Counted from the stretch's first letter, positions 34,588 through 43,025 are shown. The stretch is 45,899 nt of DNA from an uncultured Enterorhabdus sp. (GCA_947573925.1 CANPHS010000005.1:1-45899); one strand, 5' to 3'. Made by a program: numbers and translations. Notes: generated by a model from the letters alone, not told the origin.

Positions 34588-36468
34588 TTAGTATCCTATG
34601 AATAAATACTCTTTGACTCTATTCCGATGAGTTTTCGCGGATGCCTGGTTCCCGAATCCGTAGGTATAATCTATGGGTATCACCTCTACATGCTTTTTAT
34701 GACGGGCCAGCAGCTCAATCATCCTTTCACGATCAGGCAAGCAGTTAGAGGAATACGAGACAACGATTATCGAATCGCTGTACTTGTCAAACATGGCCTC
34801 GAAAGCTCCCTCAGCACCCAACTCCGTGCTGAATGGAGTTGGGTAGGACTTGAACTTCTTTGTTTTGGTGTGCTCCTGAATTTCAACACCATCCCAATCT
34901 CTCGCAAGACCCTCCACGAAATGGTACCGACGCACATATTCGTTATCTGAGTTTTTTGAATAATAAGGAGGATCTATATAGACCAAGTCAGGGGTTTGGG
35001 CGTCAAGTTCTAAGGCATCTCCGTTCACTGAAGCATTCTGCCTGCCGTTATCAAAAACAGCGCGGTCGATTAGCTCGACGGCTTCCATGAACTGCTCTTC
35101 AACACTCTTCCGAAGATCCTTTCTCCCGTCGTCATATCGATGTCCCGTATAGGTGAATATGCCCCTTGGTCTCTTTTTCGTGCATGCCCTGATGAGAGCC
35201 ATCATGGCAATGGCCCTCTCATATTCATTCTCTATCTTTTTGATATTGGCACGCAAGGTATCGATCATTTCGTTCTCCTCGTCCTCGTAGTAAAGTCCCT
35301 TGAATTTAGTGGCCACGAAATGATCGTTGTCGTCTGAGGGCTTTAAGAGACGTAACGACGCCTCCTTGCCAAGGGTGGTATCGTTGTTTTCCACGAGAGC
35401 TTTGGTAAAGGTTGACGACATCCACATATAATCGTTACTAAGCACCTGGATACCTAGCGCTTTTAACATGTAGCTCACAATTCCTGATCCTGCGAACAAA
35501 TCGATTGCCGTACTCGGTCCAAACCTCTTTACAACTTCACCGATGGGACCGAGCATCTTCTGCTTTGAGCCCATATATCTAGTTTGGGGGTACTTATCTA
35601 TCTGCTGACACACATCGGTCTTGACCTTTGGCTCGCCTATATCGACAATAACATCTTCTCCACTTCTGCTGTCTCCCCTACATGAAACATGTCGTCGTGT
35701 TTGGACGATCGTCATGGGATAGTCACGATAGAGTTCCATCACGACAGGATGATTCGAGTTAGTAAGGACAACGCGACAACCCTTTTCTTCAAGATCCTTA
35801 ATTGTCTCAGCCAATACCCTATGATCATCCTCGTGAAACTGCTCCTTCGTATATCGTTTGAAATCACCTGACGGCGTTACAGGAAGATACGGCGGATCGA
35901 GAAAAACGAAATCCCCCTCAGCGGCATACTCCCTCAACACGTCTTGGTAGTCTCCACAAACTATGATCGCTTTTCGCAACGCCTCTGATGCCGCCCGCAA
36001 CGCTGTCTCATCGCAAATGTTAGGCTTCTTGTACCCACCGAAAGGCGTATTGAACTTTCCGCTCTTGTTTACGCGATACAATCCGTTGTAGCAGGTATGA
36101 TTGAGGTAAAGAGTTCGCGCAGCGGCTTCGAACTTTGGCAGCTCTTCCCAGCTTTGGTCGCGTACGGCATAATAGGCATCTCTTTCATTTTTATACTCTT
36201 TAAGACGTTCGATTACCTTCTCTACATTTGATGCCACCTGCTCATACATGTTGATAATTTCCGGATTGCTGTCAGCAATAACAGCACTCTCCGGCCGCAG
36301 TGCAAAGAACAATGCACCTCCCCCGAAAAACGGTTCAATGTATTTGCCGTAGCCGTCAGGGATTCGTGGCAAAAGCTCGTCGAGAAGCTGAGTTTTGCCT
36401 CCCGCCCATTTCAAGATCGGCTTTATTCTTTTCGAAGAAGTTTTAGCTGCCATACCTAAAGATCCCAT
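34588..36468 (-). CDS. Fused double Dam-type adenine methyltransferase of the AlwI-like system
   Basis: Two N6-adenine methyltransferases in one 626-residue chain. The N-terminal unit has ILKWAGGKTQLL, EPFFGGGA (45-52) and DPPY (191-194). The C-terminal unit begins near 297 with RYMGSKQKMLGPIG, then DLFAGSG (324-329) and DPPY (499-502). An asymmetric site such as GGATC/GATCC needs one methylation per strand, so each half probably modifies one strand, as in M.FokI. ATG 36468 overlaps the upstream gene; ATG 36453 (MAAKTSS) is an alternative start. It sits between controller and nuclease, so methylation is made before cutting. Confidence 0.93.
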   Translation of the reverse strand: MGSLGMAAKTSSKRIKPILKWAGGKTQLLDELLPRIPDGYGKYIEPFFGGGALFFALRPESAVIADSNPEIINMYEQVASNVEKVIERLKEYKNERDAYYAVRDQSWEELPKFEAAARTLYLNHTCYNGLYRVNKSGKFNTPFGGYKKPNICDETALRAASEALRKAIIVCGDYQDVLREYAAEGDFVFLDPPYLPVTPSGDFKRYTKEQFHEDDHRVLAETIKDLEEKGCRVVLTNSNHPVVMELYRDYPMTIVQTRRHVSCRGDSRSGEDVIVDIGEPKVKTDVCQQIDKYPQTRYMGSKQKMLGPIGEVVKRFGPSTAIDLFAGSGIVSYMLKALGIQVLSNDYMWMSSTFTKALVENNDTTLGKEASLRLLKPSDDNDHFVATKFKGLYYEDEENEMIDTLRANIKKIENEYERAIAMMALIRACTKKRPRGIFTYTGHRYDDGRKDLRKSVEEQFMEAVELIDRAVFDNGRQNASVNGDALELDAQTPDLVYIDPPYYSKNSDNEYVRRYHFVEGLARDWDGVEIQEHTKTKKFKSYPTPFSTELGAEGAFEAMFDKYSDSIIVVSYSSNCLPDRERMIELLARHKKHVEVIPIDYTYGFGNQASAKTHRNRVKEYLFIGY

Positions 36469-36677
36469 CCGATTTCTTCAACCTGATGCGCTTTTGCTAA
36501 AACTTCTGGATACTGGTTTTCTAGCATTGAGGTTATCAGCTCTGCATAGGTCATCTGTCGTTCTTTTGCCACTTTCTTTAAGGTGGCTCTAACGGCAGGT
36601 TCAAGCTGTAGCTGAATCGGAACAGTCGTAACTTTTGCTTGAACTTCGTCTATTCCTTGACCTGATCTTTTCCCCAT
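36456..36677 (-). CDS. Small ribbon-helix-helix-like controller of the R-M operon
   Basis: A 73-residue protein. VTTVPIQLQLEPAVRATLKKVAKERQMTYAELITSMLEN has the pattern of a ribbon-helix-helix (Arc/MetJ/CopG) DNA-binding domain: one beta strand, then two helices. ATG 36677 has AAGGA eight bases ahead; an upstream in-frame TTG at 36716 would fall in the -10 and is rejected. Its 3' end overlaps the methyltransferase start. By position it is a control protein for the restriction operon, acting on the inverted repeats around the -10. This role is inferred; an orphan antitoxin is another option. Confidence 0.75.
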   Translation of the reverse strand: MGKRSGQGIDEVQAKVTTVPIQLQLEPAVRATLKKVAKERQMTYAELITSMLENQYPEVLAKAHQVEEIGWDL

Positions 36678-36715
36678 GCACGTATCCTTAGGTCGAAACG
36701 TATTCACACTTCTCA

Positions 36716-36755
36716 ATTATAGACGTTACAATCTATGTTTGTTAGTTGCATAGAT
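36716..36755 (-). promoter_or_regulatory. Promoter -10 and candidate operator of the R-M operon
   Basis: Minus strand TATAAT lies at 36721-36716, with no good -35. Around it are three short inverted half-sites: ATAGA and TCTAT at 36719-36736 spanning the -10, and ATCTATG (36731-36737) facing CATAGAT (36749-36755). They are suitable for a ribbon-helix-helix dimer pair. Confidence 0.55.
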
Positions 36756-37688
36756 TATGATCTCGTAAGTTTCTACTTTATACATTTTTCAGGTTGATTT
36801 GCGAGCCGTTCCACGCACCCTCCTTTTTTCCAAAACTCAACTGGACGCGTGCGGCCGAGGGCGGGGGGCTGCCCCAGCATTGGCACCGAAAAGGTGCCTC
36901 GCGAGCGGAAGGAGATTCCTGCCGAGAGAAAACAGAAGCTCTACGGGAGGCCCAACCGCGCTGAGAAGGTCGCGATAGAGCAGAGGTTCGACAAGAACGA
37001 ATCCTTCAGCAGTCACAACCGCTCTATCAATCCGGTTCGCCGATGAGTCGAATCGGAGGCCTGTGAGGACACGCGCCGCTGGAGGCTGGGGCGACCGCAG
37101 ACGCACGATGGAACCACAGCCGATCATACCGCGTCGCCGCACATCATCGGCGATGTGATAGCCGAGGGAGAGCGCCCGGGAAGGCGGCGTGATCCCATGG
37201 TTCAAAATGATGGTATTCTAGGGATGACTTGATCTCCTCGGACGGCTTGCAGCCGTCCGAGGAGATCAAGGGCACCTGAGACGTCCATCGGCAGCATACG
37301 TCCATCAGAATTGCATCAAAGCCCAACGACCCAGAGCCTAGCGGTAGGGTCGTGCGCCGCAGACCCTAGGAGGGGGCCAATGATTATTGCAGATGAAATG
37401 CCCCGCCGTTCCGCGCTGCGCTGACACACGCTAGCTGCCCGACTCGTCGCGCTTGCCTCTTTGGGTTTCTTTGTTCTGATAAGTGTTGACACTCCAATGC
37501 ACCTCGGGAGGGCACGCTCCATAGTCAGGATCGACGCCGGTACCAGCGACCGCCATGTTCGAGGCTACCGATGCACAGCATGAGATGGCAAAGACAATGG
37601 TCGTGCTCGGCAAGGTGTCAAACCTCGAACGAATTCAGTGTTATTGCTGGAATCAGTTCTCTGCAGCATGATTGCGCCTGAAGCGGAG
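36756..37688. other. Long gap without a supported gene
   Basis: About 930 bases of mixed composition: A+T-rich at the left, then GC-rich. It contains a perfect inverted repeat (37228-37270), a 14-codon frame with a strong ribosome site (37380-37424) and a 60-codon minus-strand frame with a hydrophobic start (37431-37613). None matches a family I know. The patchwork suggests decayed or recombined DNA. Confidence 0.5.
37228..37270. repeat. Perfect inverted repeat, 20-bp arms, 3-base loop
   Basis: The arm CTTGATCTCCTCGGACGGCT (37228-37247) is followed by TGC and then its exact reverse complement (37251-37270). No T-run follows on either strand, so a terminator is unlikely. Perfect arms in a degenerate region suggest selection or recent origin. 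Confidence 0.95.
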
Positions 37689-38015
37689 TCACTTGTCCTC
37701 ACCTTTCAATGCAGCAATGAACTCGTCGATTGCGCTCTCACGTTGCGCGCTCGTTAGCGATGCCCCGAGCTGTTCAAGCTTGATTGCCCTCCGCTGCGCG
37801 AAGTCTTTCAGAAACTCGGAGTATCGTGTCGCCTTTGCCGCAAGATCACCATGCAAGTCCAACTCAACTTCGAATGCGCTGACGGGCACGGCGTTTGCTT
37901 CGTTGGGCGATGTGATCCACATCAGGAAAGCCGTATACGACTCCGCGTTCGACAAATTATAAGTTGTTCCGTTGGCCTCAACGACAATTCCGCCGTCTGC
38001 GTCAGTCTTTATCAT
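37689..38015 (-). CDS. Small hypothetical partner of the PHP-ATPase
   Basis: A 108-residue acidic protein that I do not recognise. It begins MIKTDADGGIVVEANGTTYNLSNAESYTAFLMW, likely a short beta sheet, and ends in a helix-rich half (YSEFLKDFAQRRAIKLEQLG and ESAIDEFIAALKGEDK). The start overlaps the stop of the PHP-ATPase gene by ATGA, so the two are translationally coupled. Such tight coupling to a large ATPase suggests a binding partner, sensor or antitoxin-like subunit. No signal or membrane segment. Confidence 0.75.
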   Translation of the reverse strand: MIKTDADGGIVVEANGTTYNLSNAESYTAFLMWITSPNEANAVPVSAFEVELDLHGDLAAKATRYSEFLKDFAQRRAIKLEQLGASLTSAQRESAIDEFIAALKGEDK

Positions 38016-40564
38016 CGCTCGTCACCTATCTGGAAGTTGTATTTGTTTAAGCGCATCTTCAAGTACCTCTCTCCGCCATCGAGCACATCCGCTATCGATT
38101 GCTTGACGGACACCTCGTTCATTGCGCCGTGGGTATAACTGATTGTACCATCGTCGTTTTCGCAGACGATGACCGTGCGAGCGTCACCGTTCACGATGAC
38201 GGGAGCGGAATGGCTCACAACGAAGAACTGGATGTCGAGCTTTAGCTTCTTCAAACGGTCGATAAGAAAGTCTTTGATGGTCGCAACATCGAGGTTGTCT
38301 TCCGGCTGGTCTAGCACGATATATGCCCATTCGCCAGACGTGACCCCGTCGTTAAGGAACAGCTTGAGGAGCGCTTGCGCCTTCATGCCCGGCGACATGC
38401 TGGCTATCGGCTTACCGTCTATCGTAATTTCGGTCTCTAGTCCACTAGAGCCGCTTATCGACTCTTCAAGTAGCTCAAAAAACTTGGCATGATGTGCTGA
38501 ATAATCTTTATTCTTGCAAGTCTTGAACTTCGTGCCGTTGAACAATCCGTGCAGCCGCATTTTGTCATTCTGACAGAGCAGGCCTTCGGCGAGAGCCTGC
38601 TGGCTCCTGCAAGAAGAGGCGCTCAGCAACGCGGCGACCTTATCCTCGAAGGAGTCGCCCTCGCTGTGCACGAGGCCAATGACGATTGACTCCTCGCCAT
38701 TGCTCAGCTCGAGCGGGTTGATTGGCCTGTGCATCTTTTCGTAGGCGACCTTAGCCTCGTCGTTCAGGTATGCCAAAAACCACCGTAGCTCCAGAAGATC
38801 GTCTAAGAACGATGCGGCCTCCACTGCCTGCTGGCTATACTGGGTAAGCGTGGTCGCATCGCTAGCCCTGTTATGCACGTTGAGAGTGGCGACGAACATC
38901 GACACCAGCTGCTCGCGCCCATAGAACCACCCCTCATTGACCGCTCTAAGAAGAAGAGCGAGTCGGCTTGCTCTGGCTGTGGCGGCATGCATAACCGCCT
39001 CTGTTGCCCGGATTTCGCCTTCCAGGGCACCAAAAAGTGTCGCGTTCTCTGGGTAGCTACTCTTCAGAGCAGCTGCACCGACAGCAGTTTCGGCGGTTTG
39101 AAGCGACTTCACGGCCCTATCTATAGCCTCTTTTGCCTGTTCTACCTTGGGAAAATCCTTTTGTGGGATTATCGGTGATGTTATCGTGATGCCAGACGGC
39201 ATCTCCATTTCAAGGTAATCCAGGCGAACAAGACCAGAACCGTATTTTTCGCGGAATGCCGTAAGCAGCTTCTTCTCGAGTTCGAATATCTGAGACAATC
39301 GTTCCCTCGCCGAGGCCGTTTCCTCTTCGGCGATCTCTCTCAATGGAGTAACATGCTCTCTTAGAAACGGTATTTCCTCGTAGCTGCCGTCCGCGTAGAT
39401 TCTCTCAAGCTCTCCCTGAGCCAGGTACAGACATTTAGGATGGTTACCGGTTGGAATGCCGCCACACGTCTTGAACTTCACGCTGTCTTTATCCACAAGC
39501 TGGGTATATGTGTCCAAGCCCCTTCCCGCAAGCAGGCACGCGAGTAATGACTTGCCGCTACCCCTTGAGCCAACGATGCCGTTATACCCAGGCGAAAACT
39601 GTAGTGTTATTTCACGCCCGCCCTCCGTCTTGTCAGCACCGAGCGTGTTGAACGTGACGGACTCGAGAAACATCGTGGTATTTGACTGTGGCAGGGTCGA
39701 GTGTTCGTCAGAGGTCTTGATACGACTTTCAGGATCGCTGATTGCGAGCAGTAGTGAATCGAGATCACCGTCGAAATCTATCCACGTGTACTTCGAACCA
39801 ATTTCCTTGGCGATCTGTGCATCACTGAACAGAAGAGACGCAACCGTAGTATTAAGCTCTTGCGCCAGGCCTTCCGTAATGTGCTTTCGGCTCTTCTCTC
39901 CTCCCTCGACCGCCATGGCATGACTGTAGTAGAAGAGCCTGTCCTTGTATATCTGATTCGCATGCAGCGGGCTCGAACGAGATCCATTCGGCAGATAATC
40001 CGATAAGCTCCTGTCCTTGTTCTCGTGCGGAATGAAGAAATGCGGTATAGACGCTGCTTTCTCCTGGAAGTCCTCAAGATAGATTGCTATCCCACTGGTC
40101 TTCTCTGAGAATTGCTTTCGCGGTAGGATTCGAAGATCCTCCTCATTCAAGCCGTCGTGATTATCTGCAGATAGTATCGCCGCAATGAACAGCTCGTCTA
40201 TGATTTCAGACATATCGACTGCATTATCAAGCGCATACCAGACTATTGCATGAAAGTATTCGCCCTTCTTGCCGTCGCCAAGAACTAAATGGAATGCGTC
40301 AATCGTCTCCCGTTTGAGTTTGACATTAATTTCAACGCCACCTATAAGAACCTTGCCCTTCTCAGCTAAAGCCGGACGCAACTTCGTTAGCAGTTCGACA
40401 TCGATGCTGTTGTGATCCGTCACCGCTAGGACGTCAAGGTCGCAATTCAGCACGCTTGAAAGAAAAGCGCTCTCATCATAGCTCCTGCTGTAACACGAAC
40501 TCGAATGGACATGCATGTCGCACTTTTTGAATGTTCCCTCTGTCAATCTCTCGCTTGCCACAAA
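38012..40564 (-). CDS. PHP domain plus SMC/ABC-like ATPase (TrlF type)
   Basis: An 850-residue protein with two parts. Residues 10 to about 280 are a PHP phosphoesterase: DMHVHSS (D16, H18, H20) and TDHNS (D50, H51) are metal ligands. From about 330 on it is an SMC/Rad50-like ABC ATPase: Walker A GSRGSGKS near 340, a coiled-coil middle, signature SMSPGMKAQ near 722, Walker B YIVLDQPEDNLD near 748, and a switch histidine in VVSHS. This fits the TrlF-like group and recalls defence ATPases joined to nucleases. GTG 40564 has GGAGGG eight bases ahead. The PHP half may cut nucleic acid; that is inferred. Confidence 0.85.
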   Translation of the reverse strand, partial: FVASERLTEGTFKKCDMHVHSSSCYSRSYDESAFLSSVLNCDLDVLAVTDHNSIDVELLTKLRPALAEKGKVLIGGVEINVKLKRETIDAFHLVLGDGKKGEYFHAIVWYALDNAVDMSEIIDELFIAAILSADNHDGLNEEDLRILPRKQFSEKTSGIAIYLEDFQEKAASIPHFFIPHENKDRSLSDYLPNGSRSSPLHANQIYKDRLFYYSHAMAVEGGEKSRKHITEGLAQELNTTVASLLFSDAQIAKEIGSKYTWIDFDGDLDSLLLAISDPESRIKTSDEHSTLPQSNTTMFLESVTFNTLGADKTEGGREITLQFSPGYNGIVGSRGSGKSLLACLLAGRGLDTYTQLVDKDSVKFKTCGGIPTGNHPKCLYLAQGELERIYADGSYEEIPFLREHVTPLREIAEEETASARERLSQIFELEKKLLTAFREKYGSGLVRLDYLEMEMPSGITITSPIIPQKDFPKVEQAKEAIDRAVKSLQTAETAVGAAALKSSYPENATLFGALEGEIRATEAVMHAATARASRLALLLRAVNEGWFYGREQLVSMFVATLNVHNRASDATTLTQYSQQAVEAASFLDDLLELRWFLAYLNDEAKVAYEKMHRPINPLELSNGEESIVIGLVHSEGDSFEDKVAALLSASSCRSQQALAEGLLCQNDKMRLHGLFNGTKFKTCKNKDYSAHHAKFFELLEESISGSSGLETEITIDGKPIASMSPGMKAQALLKLFLNDGVTSGEWAYIVLDQPEDNLDVATIKDFLIDRLKKLKLDIQFFVVSHSAPVIVNGDARTVIVCENDDGTISYTHGAMNEVSVKQSIADVLDGGERYLKMRLNKYNFQIGDER

Positions 40565-40669
40565 CGCAACCCTCCGCAACAAAACGCAATAATTTGCCCA
40601 TACCGCATTCTCCCATGCGTGCAGAGCAAAAACAACGCCTCAATTTCCATTCGCGGTCGACCACGTACA

Positions 40670-40930
40670 TCAGCCTAACCTCCACAGCGTGAGCGCGCTC
40701 TTGTCGTCCAGAAAGGTGTCGACCACGAAGATGCAGCTCTGATCTCCCAGTTCAGGATCTCGTCGACATTGTTGACGCGGATCCACCACCAGCGCCCCAT
40801 GGGAAGCCCAATGCAGGCCAGCGTCTCCGCGGCCCCGTCGCACGCGCTTGGCTCCCTCCTCGAACCCAGCTTGGCCACTATTGTGTCGACCCTCCCCATG
40901 CTTGCGTCCGTGGACTTCTGCACATGCACC
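40670..40930 (-). pseudogene. Remnant of an IS256-family (mutator) transposase
   Basis: One frame reads AAETLACIGLPMGRWWWIRVNNVDEILNWEIR, matching the IS256 C-terminal pattern (fP..HWr.IrtnN..Er.NrEIRrr). After a frameshift near 40740 the neighbouring frame continues VVDTFLDDKSALTLWRLG and stops at 40670, as in the conserved end (VVgtFPd..SAL.L). The N-terminal two thirds, including the DDE core, are missing and I see no terminal inverted repeats. It marks past IS insertion between the PHP-ATPase and TetR genes. The remaining bases of the 40565-41209 gap show no other supported gene. Confidence 0.75.
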
Positions 40931-41209
40931 GCTCCTTGTTTGAACGCTAGGGCTCGGGGGCCTCGGCTAACACGTTTCGATAAGGGCAGACCGGGCACTC
41001 ATGCCGATAAAATTGCTCAACCTCGGTCAGTTCGTTCGCCTTACCGCAGACAACTACGACAATGCCGACATGGACACAAGAGCAATCCTGCCCCTCGTTC
41101 GCATCTATTGACCAGCCTAGAGAAAGCAACTGAAGCTAAACGCCGAATCATAAAAGCGAAGACGACACACGCAGACGATCTACTTTGTCTGCGGATACTC
41201 GTAGAGCTC

Positions 41210-41875
41210 TCACCCCTCCCACTTCCCAATCGGCACCATGTCGAGGCGCAGGGTCTGCTCTATCACCTTCATGAGGACGTCGTCTTCTATCCGGGGGTTC
41301 ATCTTCACGAGGCCCACCAGGCCGAATATCACGACGCAGAACATTTCGTGCACCAGCTCGATCTCGATCCGATGGTAGGCCGCGTACTCTTTCGCGATGT
41401 GGTTCGCCAGGCAGTCCGCTGTCTCTCGCGTGGCGCGCACGTCGAAGGCGTCCCGCACGCCCAGCTCCTCCAACACGCCTATCATCGGGCGCGGGCGCCC
41501 CGTCCCGTCGTAGAGCGAGTACCGAAACGTCCGGATGCACTTTTTGAGCGACCCCGGCGTGTCGCCGAAGACCCTCGCCTCGTTCCACACGATCACGCTT
41601 TCGACCAAGTCTTCCACATAGTCGTCGATGACCGCCTCAATCAGCCCGTTGCGGTTCGCGAAGTGGTAGTAGATAAGCTCGCGGGTGACGTTCGCCTCAT
41701 TCGCGATGGCCGCGATGGAGGTCGCCCGCACCCCTCTCAGCTCGAAGAGCTTCCGCGCCGTGGCCACAATCGCACCCGGCGTGTCGGTCAGGCGCCGCGA
41801 CTCTCTCAGATCGCGGCGTCTCTCCCGCACGCAACCGGCCGCCTGCAGCGGCGTCATCTTCCCATAATCGTGCAT
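41210..41875 (-). CDS. TetR/AcrR family transcriptional regulator
   Basis: A regulator of about 221 residues. The N-terminal helix-turn-helix is TPGAIVATARKLFELRGVRATSIAAIANEANVTRELIYYHFANRNGLIEAVI; the C-terminal domain is helical, as in ligand-binding TetR proteins. The frame opens at GTG 41926, but that codon has no ribosome site; ATG 41884 and 41875 follow, the latter with AGGGG nine bases ahead, which I prefer. It is divergent from the DUF5692 gene, with an ATAGCGCTAT palindrome between, so it very likely represses that gene and itself. Confidence 0.92.
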   Translation of the reverse strand: MHDYGKMTPLQAAGCVRERRRDLRESRRLTDTPGAIVATARKLFELRGVRATSIAAIANEANVTRELIYYHFANRNGLIEAVIDDYVEDLVESVIVWNEARVFGDTPGSLKKCIRTFRYSLYDGTGRPRPMIGVLEELGVRDAFDVRATRETADCLANHIAKEYAAYHRIEIELVHEMFCVVIFGLVGLVKMNPRIEDDVLMKVIEQTLRLDMVPIGKWEG

Positions 41876-41954
41876 CGTCGTCATCCCCTGGAACGCCCCG
41901 TCTCTCCTCCGCGAAATGTCCTTCACAAATCATAGCCTTTTGTGAAATATTGCG

Positions 41955-41975
41955 ATAGCGCTATTTGCTAGACTG
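41955..41975 (+). promoter_or_regulatory. Extended -10 promoter and palindromic operator between TetR and DUF5692 genes
   Basis: ATAGCGCTAT (41955-41964) is a perfect 10-bp palindrome lying directly before TGCTAGACT (41967-41975), an extended -10 for the rightward gene. The placement fits TetR repression by blocking polymerase. Confidence 0.55.
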
Positions 41976-42062
41976 CATGCGAACCGGCCCGTACGCGGGC
42001 GCATCGCAAGCCGCATTCCCGCTTCTGAAACGCGCGGGCACATGCCGACGAAAGGAGACCTC

Positions 42063-43025
42063 ATGGGCATCCTCTACCAGGCAGCCGATCCGATTTACTG
42101 GGTCATTTGGCTGTTCGTCCTTTTCGCTTTGATGGCTTTCAACGAGCTGGGGCGCGTCAAGCTGTGGTGCGGGCTCGTCCTATTCGCGCTTGTGCCGATC
42201 GCGCTCACGCTCTTCGTGTGGCCCGAAACCGCCGCACCTGGCAACGAATACGGCACAGGCACCTGGTTCAACTGGGTGAAGACCTATTCCGCACTGGCGG
42301 GGTGCCTCGGGTTCATAGCCCTGCGCTTCGTGAAATGGCGTGGCAAGGACGGCAAGACCCACTACCTGTACGAGAAGCGCTGGGCGCTGTGCTTCCCACC
42401 GCTCATCCTGGCGATCAACATCGCCGAGGCGGTCATCCGCGACTTCCAGGTGTTCGGCTTCGCGCTGTGGGAGGGCGGCGTCGTCGAGAACCTCTGGACC
42501 ATTTCGGGTCCGTGGAACATCATGAACGGCATCGCGGGCATCTTGAACATCATTACGATCTGCGGCTGGTTTGGCATTTTCATCTCGAAGGACTCCTCGA
42601 AGGACATGATCTGGCCGGACATGATCTGGGCCTGGGTCATCGCCTACGATCTTTGGAACTTCGCCTACACCTACAACTGCATCTCGGATCACTCCGCCTA
42701 CTGCGGGCTGGCGCTGCTTCTGGCGTGCACCATCCCGACGTTCTTCATCAAGCGCGGCGCATGGCTGCAGCACCGGGCGCAGACGCTGGCCCTCTGGATC
42801 ATGTTCGTGATGACGGTACCCCAGTTCGCCGACGTGCTCGCCCCCATTCCGACCACGCACAACCCCACGGCGTTCTTCGTGGTGAGCCTGATCGCGCTGG
42901 CGTCGAACGTGGCGCTGGCGGCCTATCAGCTCTACCGCATCCGCAAGCTGAAGCTGAACCCGCTGAAGGACCAGATCTACGCCGACACGAAGCCCTACCA
43001 GCGCATCGTGGAGGAGAACGAGTAG
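42063..43025 (+). CDS. DUF5692 family membrane protein
   Basis: A 320-residue integral membrane protein with about eight hydrophobic helices and Trp/Tyr-rich loops. LMAFNELGRVKLWCGL, GTWFNWVKTYSALAG, NIAEAVIRDFQVF and the DMIWAWVIAYDLWNFAYTYNCISDHSAYCG segment are the features I associate with DUF5692. Function is unknown. ATG 42063 has AAAGGAGACC ahead; a start 21 bases upstream is weaker. Control by the divergent TetR gene suggests induction by a small molecule and hence a transport or resistance role; that is an inference from context only. Confidence 0.83.
   Translation: MGILYQAADPIYWVIWLFVLFALMAFNELGRVKLWCGLVLFALVPIALTLFVWPETAAPGNEYGTGTWFNWVKTYSALAGCLGFIALRFVKWRGKDGKTHYLYEKRWALCFPPLILAINIAEAVIRDFQVFGFALWEGGVVENLWTISGPWNIMNGIAGILNIITICGWFGIFISKDSSKDMIWPDMIWAWVIAYDLWNFAYTYNCISDHSAYCGLALLLACTIPTFFIKRGAWLQHRAQTLALWIMFVMTVPQFADVLAPIPTTHNPTAFFVVSLIALASNVALAAYQLYRIRKLKLNPLKDQIYADTKPYQRIVEENE

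Noticed and set aside
36837-37205. 122-codon minus-strand frame in the long gap
   Set aside because: No ribosome site and no recognisable features; likely chance in a GC-rich patch.
40947-41129. Minus-strand frame with HECPVCPYRNV, resembling a zinc-binding knuckle
   Set aside because: Only one cysteine pair, no ribosome site, and it lies in the decayed region beside the transposase remnant.
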